Origin: an uncultured Bacilli bacterium
Lineage (GTDB): Bacteria > Bacillota_I > Bacilli_A > ML615J-28 > CAG-313
Direction of reading: 5' to 3'
DNA: 64,000 nucleotides
Assembly: GCA_934140285.1 (NCBI GenBank)
Contig: CAKPBI010000001.1
Location: forward strand, 248,001 to 312,000
This document shows, in pieces, positions 15,735 through 25,410 of this stretch. The translations under genes and the position numbers were made by a program. Positions within the stretch are counted from its first letter, which is position 1; each line of letters starts with the position of its first letter. The notes under the pieces are model-generated. The model had not been told where the DNA came from and searched no databases. It worked only from the letters and a program-made list of their open reading frames with translations.

Positions 15735-18673
15735 TGAAGAAAATATTAAGTATATTTTTAAGTCTATTTCTTCTTACAACTTTATCATTTTCTAATATTG
15801 TAAATAGTAAAAGTGATGATGAAGATTTCTTATTTTCGAATAAAAGTGGACCTCTATCAAAAATATATCATTATGGTACAGGTGAACCAGTAACTCTTCC
15901 TAAGAAATTTACTGTCTATGAATCAGAAATGCGTGGAGTATGGGTTGCTACTGTTTACAACATTGCGATTGGTAAACAAAATGGATTGGATAGTGAAGCC
16001 ATCAATAGTTATAAAAAAGAATTTCTAACCATTCTTGATCGAATGGAAGAATTTGGAATGAACACATTATTCTTTCAAATAAGACCAAGTAATGATGCTT
16101 TTTATAAATCGGAATTAAACCCATGGAGTGAATTCCTAGTTAGTGCTGGTGTTGACCCAGGATGGGATCCTCTTGAATGGATGATTGAAGAAACTCACAA
16201 ACGTGGTTTTGATTTTCAATGTTGGATGAATGCTTATCGTGTAACAACATATAGTGTTTTAGATGATACAAGCAAAAAAGCAAGTACATACAGCAATGCT
16301 GACCTTTTAAAATTTAAAGAAAAAGCTATTGAAAAACTTGCTCCAAATAATTTTGCAAGGTTACATCCTGAATATGTTGTAATGGGAGAACATGATACAA
16401 GATTAATCTTAAATCCAAGTGAAATTGCAGTTCAAGATTTTATTGTCGCAACCTTGAAAGAAATCATTGAAAATTATGATATTGACGGTATGCATTTTGA
16501 TGACTACTTCTATCTAAATGGTTCTGTATCAAGTGATAAAGTTAATACTAACTTTGCTGGTGGAGAAAAATATGATAGTTCCTTATCAGGAAAAAATACC
16601 CTAAATGATTTAGGAAACTACCAAGAATACTTAAATAATGATCCTAAGTATGCTCATATGGAAAGAGGATATTCACTAGGTGATTTTAGAAGAGAAAACA
16701 TCAATGTTATGATGCGTAGAATTCGTGCTATGGTTGATGAATACAATGAAACTAATAATAAAATAGTTGAATTTGGTTCCAAACCTGCTGCAGTATGGCG
16801 TAGTAATTCTGAATATTGTACAGAAAGTGTTGACCGTTGTTCACCAGATGGTTCTAATACCGTATCAGGTGCTTACTCATCATACTCAGATCTTTTTGCT
16901 GACACATGGAAATGGGTAGAAGAAGGATTAGTTGACTATGTAGCTCCACAAGTATATTATGCCTTTGAAGACAATGTTGCTGCCTATGCTGATATCGTTG
17001 ATTGGTGGGCAAAGAAGGTAACGGAATTAAATAAAGTACGCACTAGTGAAGGGAAAAAAGAAATCAAATTGTATGTTGCTCATGGAATATATAAATATCG
17101 TGATGCTCCATCACAATTTTATAATCCATCAGAGATTAGAAACCAAATTGTTTATAATAAAAAATATCCGGTTATTAAAGGTTCGGCTTTATATTCATAT
17201 GAAAATCTTTATGTTTTCTCTAGTGAAACTCATGAAAAAGGAATATCATTCTTGAAAAACAATTGGGTTAATAATCCAGTTTATCCAATCCAACGTGGTA
17301 ATGATGATTCGGAAGGTTTAGTTGTGAAAGACTATAAATTATCTATGGATACACTAGACAATAGTGTAAATATTACCTTTGATAAAATGCCTTCTTCAAG
17401 AGTGTATGGTATATATAAAGTTTTAAAAGGAACAGAATTTACAGCGAGTGTAGATTCACGAATTAATGTAACTTATGATCCATATGTTGCAGGTGAAAAA
17501 GCAACACTTAGAATTTATGATTATGATGAAAACTATGATTACTATGTAAAAGTAGTATCAACAAATGGTTATGTTTCATCACTTTCAACAAAACTAGATT
17601 TTACTAATATGGAAGAATACGAATCAATTAAAATTAACTATCTATCACAACTTCCAACCGAAATTAAATGTAATGAAACAATAAATTTAAGATTTAACAT
17701 CTCAAATTTAACAAATCATAATCTAGAATATACAGTAAATTATTTTGAAAATGATGTTGACAAAAAAAGAGTAATTGCGAGTGGAAGTATTACTTCAAAT
17801 ACATTTGAAATTCCATATAAAGCATACCCATATACAACATCAAATTCACAACTAAAAATAACCATTACTGATGGTACTGCTTCAATTAGTGTTCTTACAA
17901 ATAAGTTTAATACGGTAAATGAATATACACAATTAAATGTCAAAGATTTTACCAAAATTCAAACAAGATTTAGTTATAAAACTCCTGTTTCAATTGATGT
18001 AAGTATAAATAGTACAAATGATTTAGAGTATAATTATGTACTATTAGCGGTTAATGAAGCAAACTATACTACAGAAGAAGTAAAAAAAGGAACATTGAAA
18101 GGAAGTACAACCCTAACTCTTGATGATATTAAGTTAAGTGAGGGAACATACCATTTTGTTCTAAAACTTACTCAAAACGATTATTCAACAACATATACAT
18201 CTAATACATTTAAAGTAATTAGAACCAACTATCTAGATAATACTAGTATAAAGATTACTGACTATAATCCAGTTGTAGGGAAAAATATAATTATTAATAT
18301 TTCAACTTATGGAATAAACGGCTATAATTATAAACTACTACTTCTTGATAATGATAATAATATAATCAAAGTTTTGGATGAAGGTATCGTTGAAGGTAAT
18401 TATATAGGTACAATGTATAAAATTAATGAAAGCGACACATCATTTAAGATAAGAGTAATAATTGACAACAAAGGCATTACTGAATATTTAGATAGCGATT
18501 TAGTTGTTGTAAAAAAAGAAGTAGAACCTGATGATCCTACCCCTACTCCAGTTCCAGATGATCCTGTAGTGGATGATAAAAAAGGATGTAATTGTAAAAA
18601 ATCAATATTGGAAGTTACTACTTTAATAATTACTTTAACATGTTTTATGTTTATAGTAAGAAAAAGAAAATAG
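15734..18673 (+). CDS. Secreted GHL10-family (DUF187) glycosidase with KGCNCKK tail, paralogue 1
   Basis: The protein (979 residues) has a signal peptide (about 1-25), then a GHL10/DUF187 TIM-barrel (about 65-520): RGVWVATV, FQIRPSNDAFYKSELNPWSE, WMNAYR, DGMHFDDYFY and DYVAPQVYYAF. Escherichia coli DigH (YddW), of the same family, cleaves peptidoglycan glycan strands that lack stem peptides; that is the likely role here, after amidase action. The C-terminal 400 residues look like several Ig/Fn3-type beta-sandwich domains. The end is a three-part tail: KKGCNCKK (Gly codon at 18584), a hydrophobic stretch and RKRK. This is shared with four other proteins here and probably fixes the enzyme to the cell surface. 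It is the last gene before a strong terminator. Confidence 0.85.
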   Translation: MKKILSIFLSLFLLTTLSFSNIVNSKSDDEDFLFSNKSGPLSKIYHYGTGEPVTLPKKFTVYESEMRGVWVATVYNIAIGKQNGLDSEAINSYKKEFLTILDRMEEFGMNTLFFQIRPSNDAFYKSELNPWSEFLVSAGVDPGWDPLEWMIEETHKRGFDFQCWMNAYRVTTYSVLDDTSKKASTYSNADLLKFKEKAIEKLAPNNFARLHPEYVVMGEHDTRLILNPSEIAVQDFIVATLKEIIENYDIDGMHFDDYFYLNGSVSSDKVNTNFAGGEKYDSSLSGKNTLNDLGNYQEYLNNDPKYAHMERGYSLGDFRRENINVMMRRIRAMVDEYNETNNKIVEFGSKPAAVWRSNSEYCTESVDRCSPDGSNTVSGAYSSYSDLFADTWKWVEEGLVDYVAPQVYYAFEDNVAAYADIVDWWAKKVTELNKVRTSEGKKEIKLYVAHGIYKYRDAPSQFYNPSEIRNQIVYNKKYPVIKGSALYSYENLYVFSSETHEKGISFLKNNWVNNPVYPIQRGNDDSEGLVVKDYKLSMDTLDNSVNITFDKMPSSRVYGIYKVLKGTEFTASVDSRINVTYDPYVAGEKATLRIYDYDENYDYYVKVVSTNGYVSSLSTKLDFTNMEEYESIKINYLSQLPTEIKCNETINLRFNISNLTNHNLEYTVNYFENDVDKKRVIASGSITSNTFEIPYKAYPYTTSNSQLKITITDGTASISVLTNKFNTVNEYTQLNVKDFTKIQTRFSYKTPVSIDVSINSTNDLEYNYVLLAVNEANYTTEEVKKGTLKGSTTLTLDDIKLSEGTYHFVLKLTQNDYSTTYTSNTFKVIRTNYLDNTSIKITDYNPVVGKNIIINISTYGINGYNYKLLLLDNDNNIIKVLDEGIVEGNYIGTMYKINESDTSFKIRVIIDNKGITEYLDSDLVVVKKEVEPDDPTPTPVPDDPVVDDKKGCNCKKSILEVTTLIITLTCFMFIVRKRK

Positions 18674-18680
18674 TATTTAG

Positions 18681-18710
18681 AGGGCTAAGAAATCTTAGCC
18701 CTTTTATTTC
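18681..18710 (+). terminator. Rho-independent terminator after GHL10 paralogue 1
   Basis: A 10-bp stem AGGGCTAAGA/TCTTAGCCCT (18681-18690 with 18693-18702) is followed by TTTATTTC. Confidence 0.9.
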
Positions 18711-18718
18711 TAAAATAT

Positions 18719-18747
18719 TTGCTATTTTAAAGAAAATATTATATAAT
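18719..18747 (+). promoter_or_regulatory. Promoter of the dipeptidase-GHL10 operon
   Basis: TTGCTA at 18719-18724 and TATAAT at 18742-18747 are 17 bp apart. Unlike most promoters here it lacks the TGn extension. I see no CcpA-type operator. Confidence 0.7.
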
Positions 18748-18788
18748 AAAGTTACTAAAAACAAAAAATAAAAAAAGGGAGAATGACA

Positions 18789-19688
18789 ATGAAAATATAT
18801 GATACACATAGTGATGTTTTTTCAAATTTATACGAAAGAACTTTAGAAGGTATTAAAGATCCTTTTCGAAAATATCATTTAGAAGCCATGAAACAAGGGG
18901 AAATACATGGAGGAATTTGGGTAGTTTATAGTGAGTATGATTTTAATGTACTAGAAGCCTATAAAATAGCATATGAAGCCTTTAAGCCATATAAAGATAA
19001 TTATGATGTATTACTTGGATTAGAAGGCCTTCGTAATGTTCATACATTAGATGATTTAAATGAAATGTATAATTTTGGTGTAAGACATGCTACGCTTACA
19101 TGGAATGAAGAAAATCATCTAGCAACAGGGGTTGCGGGAGACAAAGATCGTGGATTAACAAACCTTGGAAAAGAATTTTTGGATTATATGTATAAACATC
19201 ATATGGTCATTGATGTATCACACTTAAATATAAAAAGTTTTTATGATGTTTTAGAATATATGCCTCATAATATTATCGCAAGTCATTCTAATGCATATAC
19301 TTTAAGTGATCATCGCCGAAACTTAAATGATGATCAACTTAGATTAATGAGAGAAGTAGGAGGATATGTAGGAGCCGTTAGTGCGAGAAACTTTGTTTCG
19401 AAAGATCCAAGCCTACAAAACACGATCGGTCTTGCCGATCAAATCATTTATCTTGGCGAAAAAATAGGAATTGATCATGTTATGCTTGGCCTTGACATTA
19501 TGGATTTCTTAAAGAGCTACGATGATCATAATGCCAACTTAGATGATTTAAGAGGCCATATGGATGCTCAAAATTTAATTAAAGAATTAACGAAGAGAAA
19601 TCTAACCAAAGAAGAAATCGAAGGAATAGCTTATAATAATTTTTTAAGATATAAGAAAGGAATAAAAGTTAATGAAGAAATTATTTAA
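18789..19688 (+). CDS. M19-family (membrane dipeptidase-like) zinc dipeptidase
   Basis: The M19 family cuts dipeptides, often with a D-residue, using two zinc ions. The protein (299 residues) has the family landmarks in order: YDTHSDV near the N-terminus, LLGLEG, TWNEENHLATG, GLTNLGKEFLDYM, VIDVSHLN, IASHSNAYTLSDHRRNLND and a late Asp in MLGLDIMDF. No signal peptide is present, so it should act in the cytoplasm, probably on short peptides freed from murein (an inference from neighbours). ATG 18789 is preferred over ATG 18783 because GGGAGA ends only one base before the latter. It overlaps the next gene by 17 bases. Confidence 0.9.
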   Translation: MKIYDTHSDVFSNLYERTLEGIKDPFRKYHLEAMKQGEIHGGIWVVYSEYDFNVLEAYKIAYEAFKPYKDNYDVLLGLEGLRNVHTLDDLNEMYNFGVRHATLTWNEENHLATGVAGDKDRGLTNLGKEFLDYMYKHHMVIDVSHLNIKSFYDVLEYMPHNIIASHSNAYTLSDHRRNLNDDQLRLMREVGGYVGAVSARNFVSKDPSLQNTIGLADQIIYLGEKIGIDHVMLGLDIMDFLKSYDDHNANLDDLRGHMDAQNLIKELTKRNLTKEEIEGIAYNNFLRYKKGIKVNEEII

Positions 19689-22179
19689 AAAAGTAGCCCT
19701 TATGGGAATTTGTTTGTTGGCCTTCTTCATGCTAATTTGTACAACTATATCAAAAGCAGCATGGGATGGAAAATTTGTTCCATATACTCAAGTATCTACA
19801 GATATGCGAGCTGTGTGGGTTGCGACTGTCGGTAATCTTAATATTGACCGTCAACTAGGTACAGATGAAGCTGCCATTTCATCATGGAAGAATGAATATA
19901 TCAAAATATTAGATAATGCTGAAGCAAATCATTTTAATACAATCGTATTCCAAGTAAGACCTGCAAATGATGCATTTTATCCATCTAAGTATAATCCATG
20001 GAGTGAGTATTTAGCAGGATATGGTGTTGATCCTGGCTGGGATCCTCTTGAATGGATGATTGAGGTGACCCATAATAGAGGCCTTGAATATCATGCATGG
20101 CTAAATCCTTATCGTGCATCAACTGGTTCCACTACTTCTATGATGGTAAAAGATCCAGCGACAGGTATTGAAAAAATTAAAGATATTGATGTTACTGAAT
20201 TAAATAACTTTAAAGACACATACTTTGGAAGAAAGAAAGAACAAGCAGAAGGCATTGATAATCCAGTTTTTGAAACTGGTAATGAACTTCATCATAATGT
20301 TGTGCTTGGAGCAGAAGATTTGTTTGTTTTAAATCCTGCATCAGAAAAAGTAAGAAATCATGTTACAAATACCATAATGGAAATTGTAGAAAACTATGAC
20401 ATTGATGGAATTCATTTTGATGACTATTTTTATCCAAATGATGCATCTTATATAGGAAGTAATGCAGCTTATAAGGGTTATACCTTCTCAACAGAACCAT
20501 GGGTTGATATGGCTGATTATGAACAATATGTAAGTGAAACTACGACTCCTCTTAATATATATGATTGGCGCCGTGAAAATGTAAATAAACTAATTAAACA
20601 AATTAGTGATGCAGTTAGAGAAAAGAATAATACTAAAGAAGTAAAATGTGCATTTGGCATAAGCCCCGCATCACGTTGGGCACCTACTGTTGAGGCTTGT
20701 TCAAGTGAACCTCAAAGAGGAGCAGAAGGCGGAATGCTTGGTAGTTGTAATAACTATTATTCATATTCAGACTTATTTGCTGATACCTTAAAATGGGCTA
20801 AAGAAGAATGGATAGATTATATTACTCCTCAAAATTATACTCACCTAAAAGGTGATTATGATGTTATTGCTAAATGGTGGAGTAACGCTTTAAAGGATAG
20901 CAAAACTAAACTATATATGGGTACTGCCCTATATCAAGTAAAGGAATCTTGGGGATATGGTTTAACAGAAATGTACTACCAAGTAACTTACAATTCTGCT
21001 CATCTTGAAAAAGTAGAAGGATATTTCATATTTAGTTATTCAAGCTTACTTACTCGTGATGGTGGCCTTGCTATGTCAACTGTCGCAAAATATGCTTGGA
21101 AATATAATGCTTTAACTCCACTTTATGGAGCATATACATATGATAAAAAGGTAGCACAAAAGGCTACTCCTAAAAATATTAATATTGAAGAAAACCAAGT
21201 ATCAATTAAAGTTAATAAGGTTGACAAAGCTAAGGGTTATGGAATATATGAATTTGATGAACAAACTTCAAACCTTGGTGATTTTGTCCCTTCAAACCTT
21301 AGAGCCTTAGAAATTAATCCTAATAAAGAACTAACATTTACAAAAAATGAAAACAAGGTATATGCTCTTGTAACTTTTGATCAAGATAACTCAATCTATG
21401 AAGATGTTGAATGGTTAGTACTAGAAAATAATCGCCCAACCGTAGATTTAAAAGTAAACAAAAATCAATTTTTATATGATGAAGAAATAAATGTAGATGT
21501 AACAATTGAAGATGATGATAGTGATTATTATTATTTAACAATTATATATTCTTCAAATGGTTCATCAATTGGTACGGAAATTGTCAAGGATGAAAAAATA
21601 ACATCTAAAGAATATCATACTACATTTAAAGCACCACATTTTTCTACTAACAATGGAAAGATAATTGTAATAGTAAAAGACATAATTGATACTGTTCAAG
21701 TGGATGCACCAATTTCTATCAAGAGTGCACCACCAGTAGTCACGCTTCCAAAGATTGATGATTTTCATATAAAAACAGTTCAAAACTTTAAAGTAACGAT
21801 TACAGATGATGAACAAACAAACTTAAATTATAAACTATATATCTCTGTAGAAGATGGAGAATATGAACTAATAGATGAAGGAAAAATTAAACCTGGAGAA
21901 TTAACATTTAATTATTCAACAATTATTCCTCATATAAATTGTAAATTCAAACTCGTAGTAAGTGATAATGATAATCAAGTTGAAGTTACATCTAATACAT
22001 TTAATATTACAAAACTAGTAGAACCTGATGATCCAGGTGATAATGATCCAGATACAGAACCTGAACCAGAAGTTCCAACCAAACCAAAGGGTTGTAATTG
22101 TAAGAAAAATATTGAGCTAGTGCTTGCTGGTATAACAATTATTACTTGTGCTTTATTTATTATAAGAAAGAGAGACTAA
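19672..22179 (+). CDS. Secreted GHL10-family (DUF187) glycosidase with KGCNCKK tail, paralogue 2
   Basis: The protein (835 residues) has a signal peptide (about 1-29, ending near SKA) and a GHL10 barrel with the same landmarks as paralogue 1: MRAVWVATVGN, FQVRPANDAFYPSKYNPWSE, AWLNPYRA, IDGIHFDDYFYPND and DYITPQNYTH. It is predicted to cut glycan strands of peptidoglycan, by comparison with DigH. Ig-like beta domains fill about residues 490-790. A Pro/Glu/Asp-rich spacer then leads into KGCNCKK (Gly codon at 22090), a hydrophobic stretch and RKRD. The gene overlaps the dipeptidase by 17 bases and its stop lies two bases before the next ATG, so all three genes are translated from one message. 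Confidence 0.85.
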   Translation: MKKLFKKVALMGICLLAFFMLICTTISKAAWDGKFVPYTQVSTDMRAVWVATVGNLNIDRQLGTDEAAISSWKNEYIKILDNAEANHFNTIVFQVRPANDAFYPSKYNPWSEYLAGYGVDPGWDPLEWMIEVTHNRGLEYHAWLNPYRASTGSTTSMMVKDPATGIEKIKDIDVTELNNFKDTYFGRKKEQAEGIDNPVFETGNELHHNVVLGAEDLFVLNPASEKVRNHVTNTIMEIVENYDIDGIHFDDYFYPNDASYIGSNAAYKGYTFSTEPWVDMADYEQYVSETTTPLNIYDWRRENVNKLIKQISDAVREKNNTKEVKCAFGISPASRWAPTVEACSSEPQRGAEGGMLGSCNNYYSYSDLFADTLKWAKEEWIDYITPQNYTHLKGDYDVIAKWWSNALKDSKTKLYMGTALYQVKESWGYGLTEMYYQVTYNSAHLEKVEGYFIFSYSSLLTRDGGLAMSTVAKYAWKYNALTPLYGAYTYDKKVAQKATPKNINIEENQVSIKVNKVDKAKGYGIYEFDEQTSNLGDFVPSNLRALEINPNKELTFTKNENKVYALVTFDQDNSIYEDVEWLVLENNRPTVDLKVNKNQFLYDEEINVDVTIEDDDSDYYYLTIIYSSNGSSIGTEIVKDEKITSKEYHTTFKAPHFSTNNGKIIVIVKDIIDTVQVDAPISIKSAPPVVTLPKIDDFHIKTVQNFKVTITDDEQTNLNYKLYISVEDGEYELIDEGKIKPGELTFNYSTIIPHINCKFKLVVSDNDNQVEVTSNTFNITKLVEPDDPGDNDPDTEPEPEVPTKPKGCNCKKNIELVLAGITIITCALFIIRKRD

Positions 22180-22181
22180 AT

Positions 22182-23432
22182 ATGAAACTAAATAAATATC
22201 GTAGTGATGAATATGTACATTATTGGAATTCTGATGAAGTCGTAGAAATTCCTGAATATCATTTTGACAAGCAAAGTGTAAGAGGCGTATGGGTATCTAC
22301 CGTAGCTAATATTGATGTTCCTAAAGGCCTACCTGAAAATGAATATAAAGAATACTTAACAAAGATGATTGAAAATATTGCAAATTATAACATTAACACA
22401 ATAATTTTCCAAGTTCGTCCTAACAATGATGCTTTCTATCCATCAAAACTAAATCCATGGTCTAGATATATAACGGGAGAAGAAGGTAAAGATCCTGGTT
22501 TTGATGTTTTAAAATATGTCATTGAGGAAGCTAAAAAACATGATATTAAAGTACATGCTTGGATGAATCCATATAGAGTATCACAAGCATCATTAGATCA
22601 ACTAAACATGACAAAAGAGGAATATTTAGCGACTCTTGCACCAAACAATTTTGCAAGACTTCATCCTGAACACACTATCTTAGATGGTGCTAATAAAATA
22701 ATTCTTTCTCCAAGTCATCCCGAAGTAATTGATTTTGTTACTAAAACTATAATGGAAGTTGTTGACAACTACGATGTGGAAGGTGTTCACATAGATGATT
22801 ACTTCTATCCATATGCAAAAATCCCAGAAGAAAGAGAACAAGAAGATTATTTAAAATATCGTTTAGATGAAACACAATGCCTTGATGATTTTAGAAGAAT
22901 GAATGTAAATAAAATGATTAAGAACATTCATGATGCATTGAAAAATTCGTTTAGCAAAAATAATAAAAAAGTTTTATTTGGAATTAGTCCTTTCGCAATC
23001 TATCGTACAAATTCTGCTATTCTTGAAGGTGGTTGGGAAAAAGGATCATACAATGCTGCTGGTGCATTACAATGCTATAGTGAACTTTATTCCGATGTTT
23101 ACCTTTGGATGAAGGAAAATTGGATTGATTATGTAGTACCTCAAGTATACTTCCCATTTGAAAGAAAAGATGTTACATACCATGATCTAACAAAATGGTG
23201 GAGTGATATTTGTAATGAAACACATACGATTCTTTACATCGGTATGGGATTATATCAAATGGGTTCTAATGAAGTATGGCAAAATCCAAATGAAATTGAA
23301 AATCAATTAAGATTTAATTGTAATTTTAATAACGTTGCGGGGACAATCTTTTTCACATATCATGATCTTGTAAAAGGTCAAAATGAAATAAAAGATGAAG
23401 CATTAGATACGATTAAAAAATTATGGAAATAA
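22182..23432 (+). CDS. GHL10-family (DUF187) glycosidase without signal peptide, paralogue 3
   Basis: The protein (416 residues) is a bare GHL10 domain: VRGVWVSTVANIDVP, FQVRPNNDAFYPSKLNPWSR, AWMNPYRVS, VEGVHIDDYFYPY and DYVVPQVYFPF. It has no signal peptide, no accessory domains and no C-terminal tail, so it should work in the cytoplasm on imported oligosaccharides, unlike its two secreted paralogues. ATG 22182 is the start; an upstream in-frame ATG at 22146 would overlap the tail of the previous gene by 34 bases. Sequence similarity to the other two suggests duplication followed by a change of location. It is the last gene of the operon; a terminator follows. Confidence 0.87.
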   Translation: MKLNKYRSDEYVHYWNSDEVVEIPEYHFDKQSVRGVWVSTVANIDVPKGLPENEYKEYLTKMIENIANYNINTIIFQVRPNNDAFYPSKLNPWSRYITGEEGKDPGFDVLKYVIEEAKKHDIKVHAWMNPYRVSQASLDQLNMTKEEYLATLAPNNFARLHPEHTILDGANKIILSPSHPEVIDFVTKTIMEVVDNYDVEGVHIDDYFYPYAKIPEEREQEDYLKYRLDETQCLDDFRRMNVNKMIKNIHDALKNSFSKNNKKVLFGISPFAIYRTNSAILEGGWEKGSYNAAGALQCYSELYSDVYLWMKENWIDYVVPQVYFPFERKDVTYHDLTKWWSDICNETHTILYIGMGLYQMGSNEVWQNPNEIENQLRFNCNFNNVAGTIFFTYHDLVKGQNEIKDEALDTIKKLWK

Positions 23433-23438
23433 ACAAAG

Positions 23439-23464
23439 AGCATCCTAAATTGGATGCTTTTTTC
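23439..23464 (+). terminator. Rho-independent terminator after GHL10 paralogue 3
   Basis: The stem AGCATCC/GGATGCT (23439-23445 with 23452-23458) has a six-base loop and is followed by TTTTTTC. Confidence 0.88.
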
Positions 23465-23513
23465 TGCTTTTAGTGACAATTTTTGCTAATTTCATTTTTT
23501 TTAAGTTTATCAC

Positions 23514-23542
23514 TTGAATAAAAACGCTTACTTTGATATAAT
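23514..23542 (+). promoter_or_regulatory. Promoter of the large ABC/salvage operon
   Basis: TTGAAT at 23514-23519 and TATAAT at 23537-23542 are 17 bp apart, with TGA before the -10 box (extended -10). A CcpA-like operator lies in the spacer. No terminator is evident until 49094, so this promoter may serve about 25.6 kb. Confidence 0.82.
23519..23531 (+). promoter_or_regulatory. cre-like operator between -35 and -10
   Basis: TAAAAACGCTTAC resembles the CcpA operator consensus (TGWAANCGNTNWCA) at all but the second base. It would block polymerase directly. A weaker site, AAAAAAGCGCAAAC, lies at 23560-23573 with its CG centre 42 bp (about four helical turns) away. Confidence 0.5.
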
Positions 23543-23592
23543 AAGTTAAGTAAATTGGGAAAAAAGCGCAAACCTTAAGGAGATGGCAAAAT

Positions 23593-25407
23593 ATGTATAT
23601 AGTTCCTACCCCCAAGTCTTTCCAAACAACCTCTGGAAAATTCAATTTAAATCGTGAATTAACAATTAAAAACAATGAATTTTCTGAGAATTTAATTGAG
23701 ATATTAAAGAAAGATTTAAAGCTTAAAGACATAAAATTAAATAACGAGACATCATGTATAGATATAGAATTTATATACAGTAAAAAGTTAAAAAAAGAAG
23801 AATACTTAATAGTAGTTAATCCTAACAAAATTGAGATAACAGCATCAACTGAAGCTGGAATCTTTTATGGGATAAAAACATTAAAACAATGTGTTGAAAA
23901 CAAAAACATTGAGTGTTTTGAGATAAAAGATTACCCTGATCTTGAAATCAGAGGGGCAATGATTGATATAAGTCGTTCAAAAGTTCCAACATTAAAAACT
24001 TTAAAAGAAATAGTTCAAATTTTATCAGATTTAAAATACAATCATTTAGAACTTTATGTTGAAGGCTTTTCATATGAGTATCAAAGTTTTAAAGATGTGT
24101 TAGTTGAAAAAAATTATATAACGCTTAATGATTACCTTGAATTGGAAACGTTTACGGAAAAGAACTACATCGATCTTGTTCCAAATCAAAATGGCTTTGG
24201 TCATATGAATGCTTGGCTTATGAAAAAAGAATATCATGAACTAGCTGAATGCCCTGATGGATTTACTATATGGGGATCTCATCGCTCTTCAAGTACTTTA
24301 GATCCAACCAATCCTAAGAGTTTTAAACTTGTGAAAAAGATGTATGATGATATGCTACCACATTTCAAATCAAAATATTTTAATATGAATTTTGATGAAC
24401 CTTATGAATTAGGTCACGGAAAAAGCAAAGAAGCATGTGAAAAAACATCAGTTGCGGATGTATACATTGATTTTTTACTACCACTTTATAAGGTAGTTAA
24501 AAAATATAAAAAGACGCCACTTATGTGGGGTGATGTATTAATTCATCATCCTGAGGCTTTAAATCGTTTACCAAAAGATTTAATCTTTGTAGATTGGGGT
24601 TATAACTTAAATTATGACTTTGAATCACATGGGAAAATGCTTAGGGAACACGATGTAAAATTTATGATGGCTCCAGGAACTTCAACATGGAGTACCATCA
24701 CTTCTAGATACTATGATATGGTTGGTTCAATAAAAAATAGTTCAGAAGCAACCAAAAAGTATCAAGGACTTGGTCTTTTAGTTACTGATTGGGGTGACAT
24801 TGGTCATTTACAATATTTGCCATTTAGTTATCCAGGATTTATCTATGGATCTGAATGTGCATGGTCAAAGCCAAATGAAGAAATAATTAAACCATATCTT
24901 GATAAATTAGTTGGTCCTATTTCTTCAAATGCAATTTTAAAACTTGCTACATACACTACTCTTGAAGGTGAGTATCGTGACTATGGTAGCAGATTGTTCA
25001 GCGCAATTTTATGGGCTGAACACTCACAAAATCAAGGAGATCAAATTAAATACTTCTTGGAAAAAATGAAATCAAATCTAATTGAAGATAAAAACCTAAA
25101 ACAATTAGAAACGATGTTTAATGATGTAATAAGAGATATTCGTTTAGAAGACACTTTAGTTAAAGGAGAAATTGAAAACAGCATAAATTTACTTTTAACT
25201 TTAGTTGATATTCAACGCAATCTAAAAAAAGTGCTTTTCAATGATGAACACAACGTATTTGAAAAAGACATCTTAATTCTTAATGCTTTTATTAAAAAAC
25301 ATCATGAATTATGGTCAATCAGAAACGTTGAAGCTGGGTTTATTCCTAGCAGTAATCGTATTAAATGGCTAATTAATATTTTGACAGCTATAGATGGAAG
25401 GAGATAA
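23593..25407 (+). CDS. GH20-type beta-N-acetylhexosaminidase, cytoplasmic
   Basis: The protein (604 residues) has the two-domain layout of GH20: an N-terminal alpha/beta domain (about 1-110, ending STEAGIFYGIKTLKQ) and a TIM barrel (from IRGAMIDISRSKVP onward). The catalytic Asp-Glu pair is visible as Asp268-Glu269 in NMNFDEPYELG. GH20 enzymes release terminal GlcNAc or GalNAc by substrate-assisted catalysis. No signal peptide is present, so it should trim imported oligosaccharides. This is the first gene of the 14-gene operon and its stop lies three bases before the next start. It gives the cell a second hexosaminidase beside NagZ, with a different mechanism. Confidence 0.87.
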   Translation: MYIVPTPKSFQTTSGKFNLNRELTIKNNEFSENLIEILKKDLKLKDIKLNNETSCIDIEFIYSKKLKKEEYLIVVNPNKIEITASTEAGIFYGIKTLKQCVENKNIECFEIKDYPDLEIRGAMIDISRSKVPTLKTLKEIVQILSDLKYNHLELYVEGFSYEYQSFKDVLVEKNYITLNDYLELETFTEKNYIDLVPNQNGFGHMNAWLMKKEYHELAECPDGFTIWGSHRSSSTLDPTNPKSFKLVKKMYDDMLPHFKSKYFNMNFDEPYELGHGKSKEACEKTSVADVYIDFLLPLYKVVKKYKKTPLMWGDVLIHHPEALNRLPKDLIFVDWGYNLNYDFESHGKMLREHDVKFMMAPGTSTWSTITSRYYDMVGSIKNSSEATKKYQGLGLLVTDWGDIGHLQYLPFSYPGFIYGSECAWSKPNEEIIKPYLDKLVGPISSNAILKLATYTTLEGEYRDYGSRLFSAILWAEHSQNQGDQIKYFLEKMKSNLIEDKNLKQLETMFNDVIRDIRLEDTLVKGEIENSINLLLTLVDIQRNLKKVLFNDEHNVFEKDILILNAFIKKHHELWSIRNVEAGFIPSSNRIKWLINILTAIDGRR

Positions 25408-25410
25408 AAT

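Noticed and set aside
23445..23828. Minus-strand frame of 127 codons opposite the start of the GH20 gene
   Set aside because: It overlaps the promoter and start of a clear GH20 gene and has no recognisable protein features.
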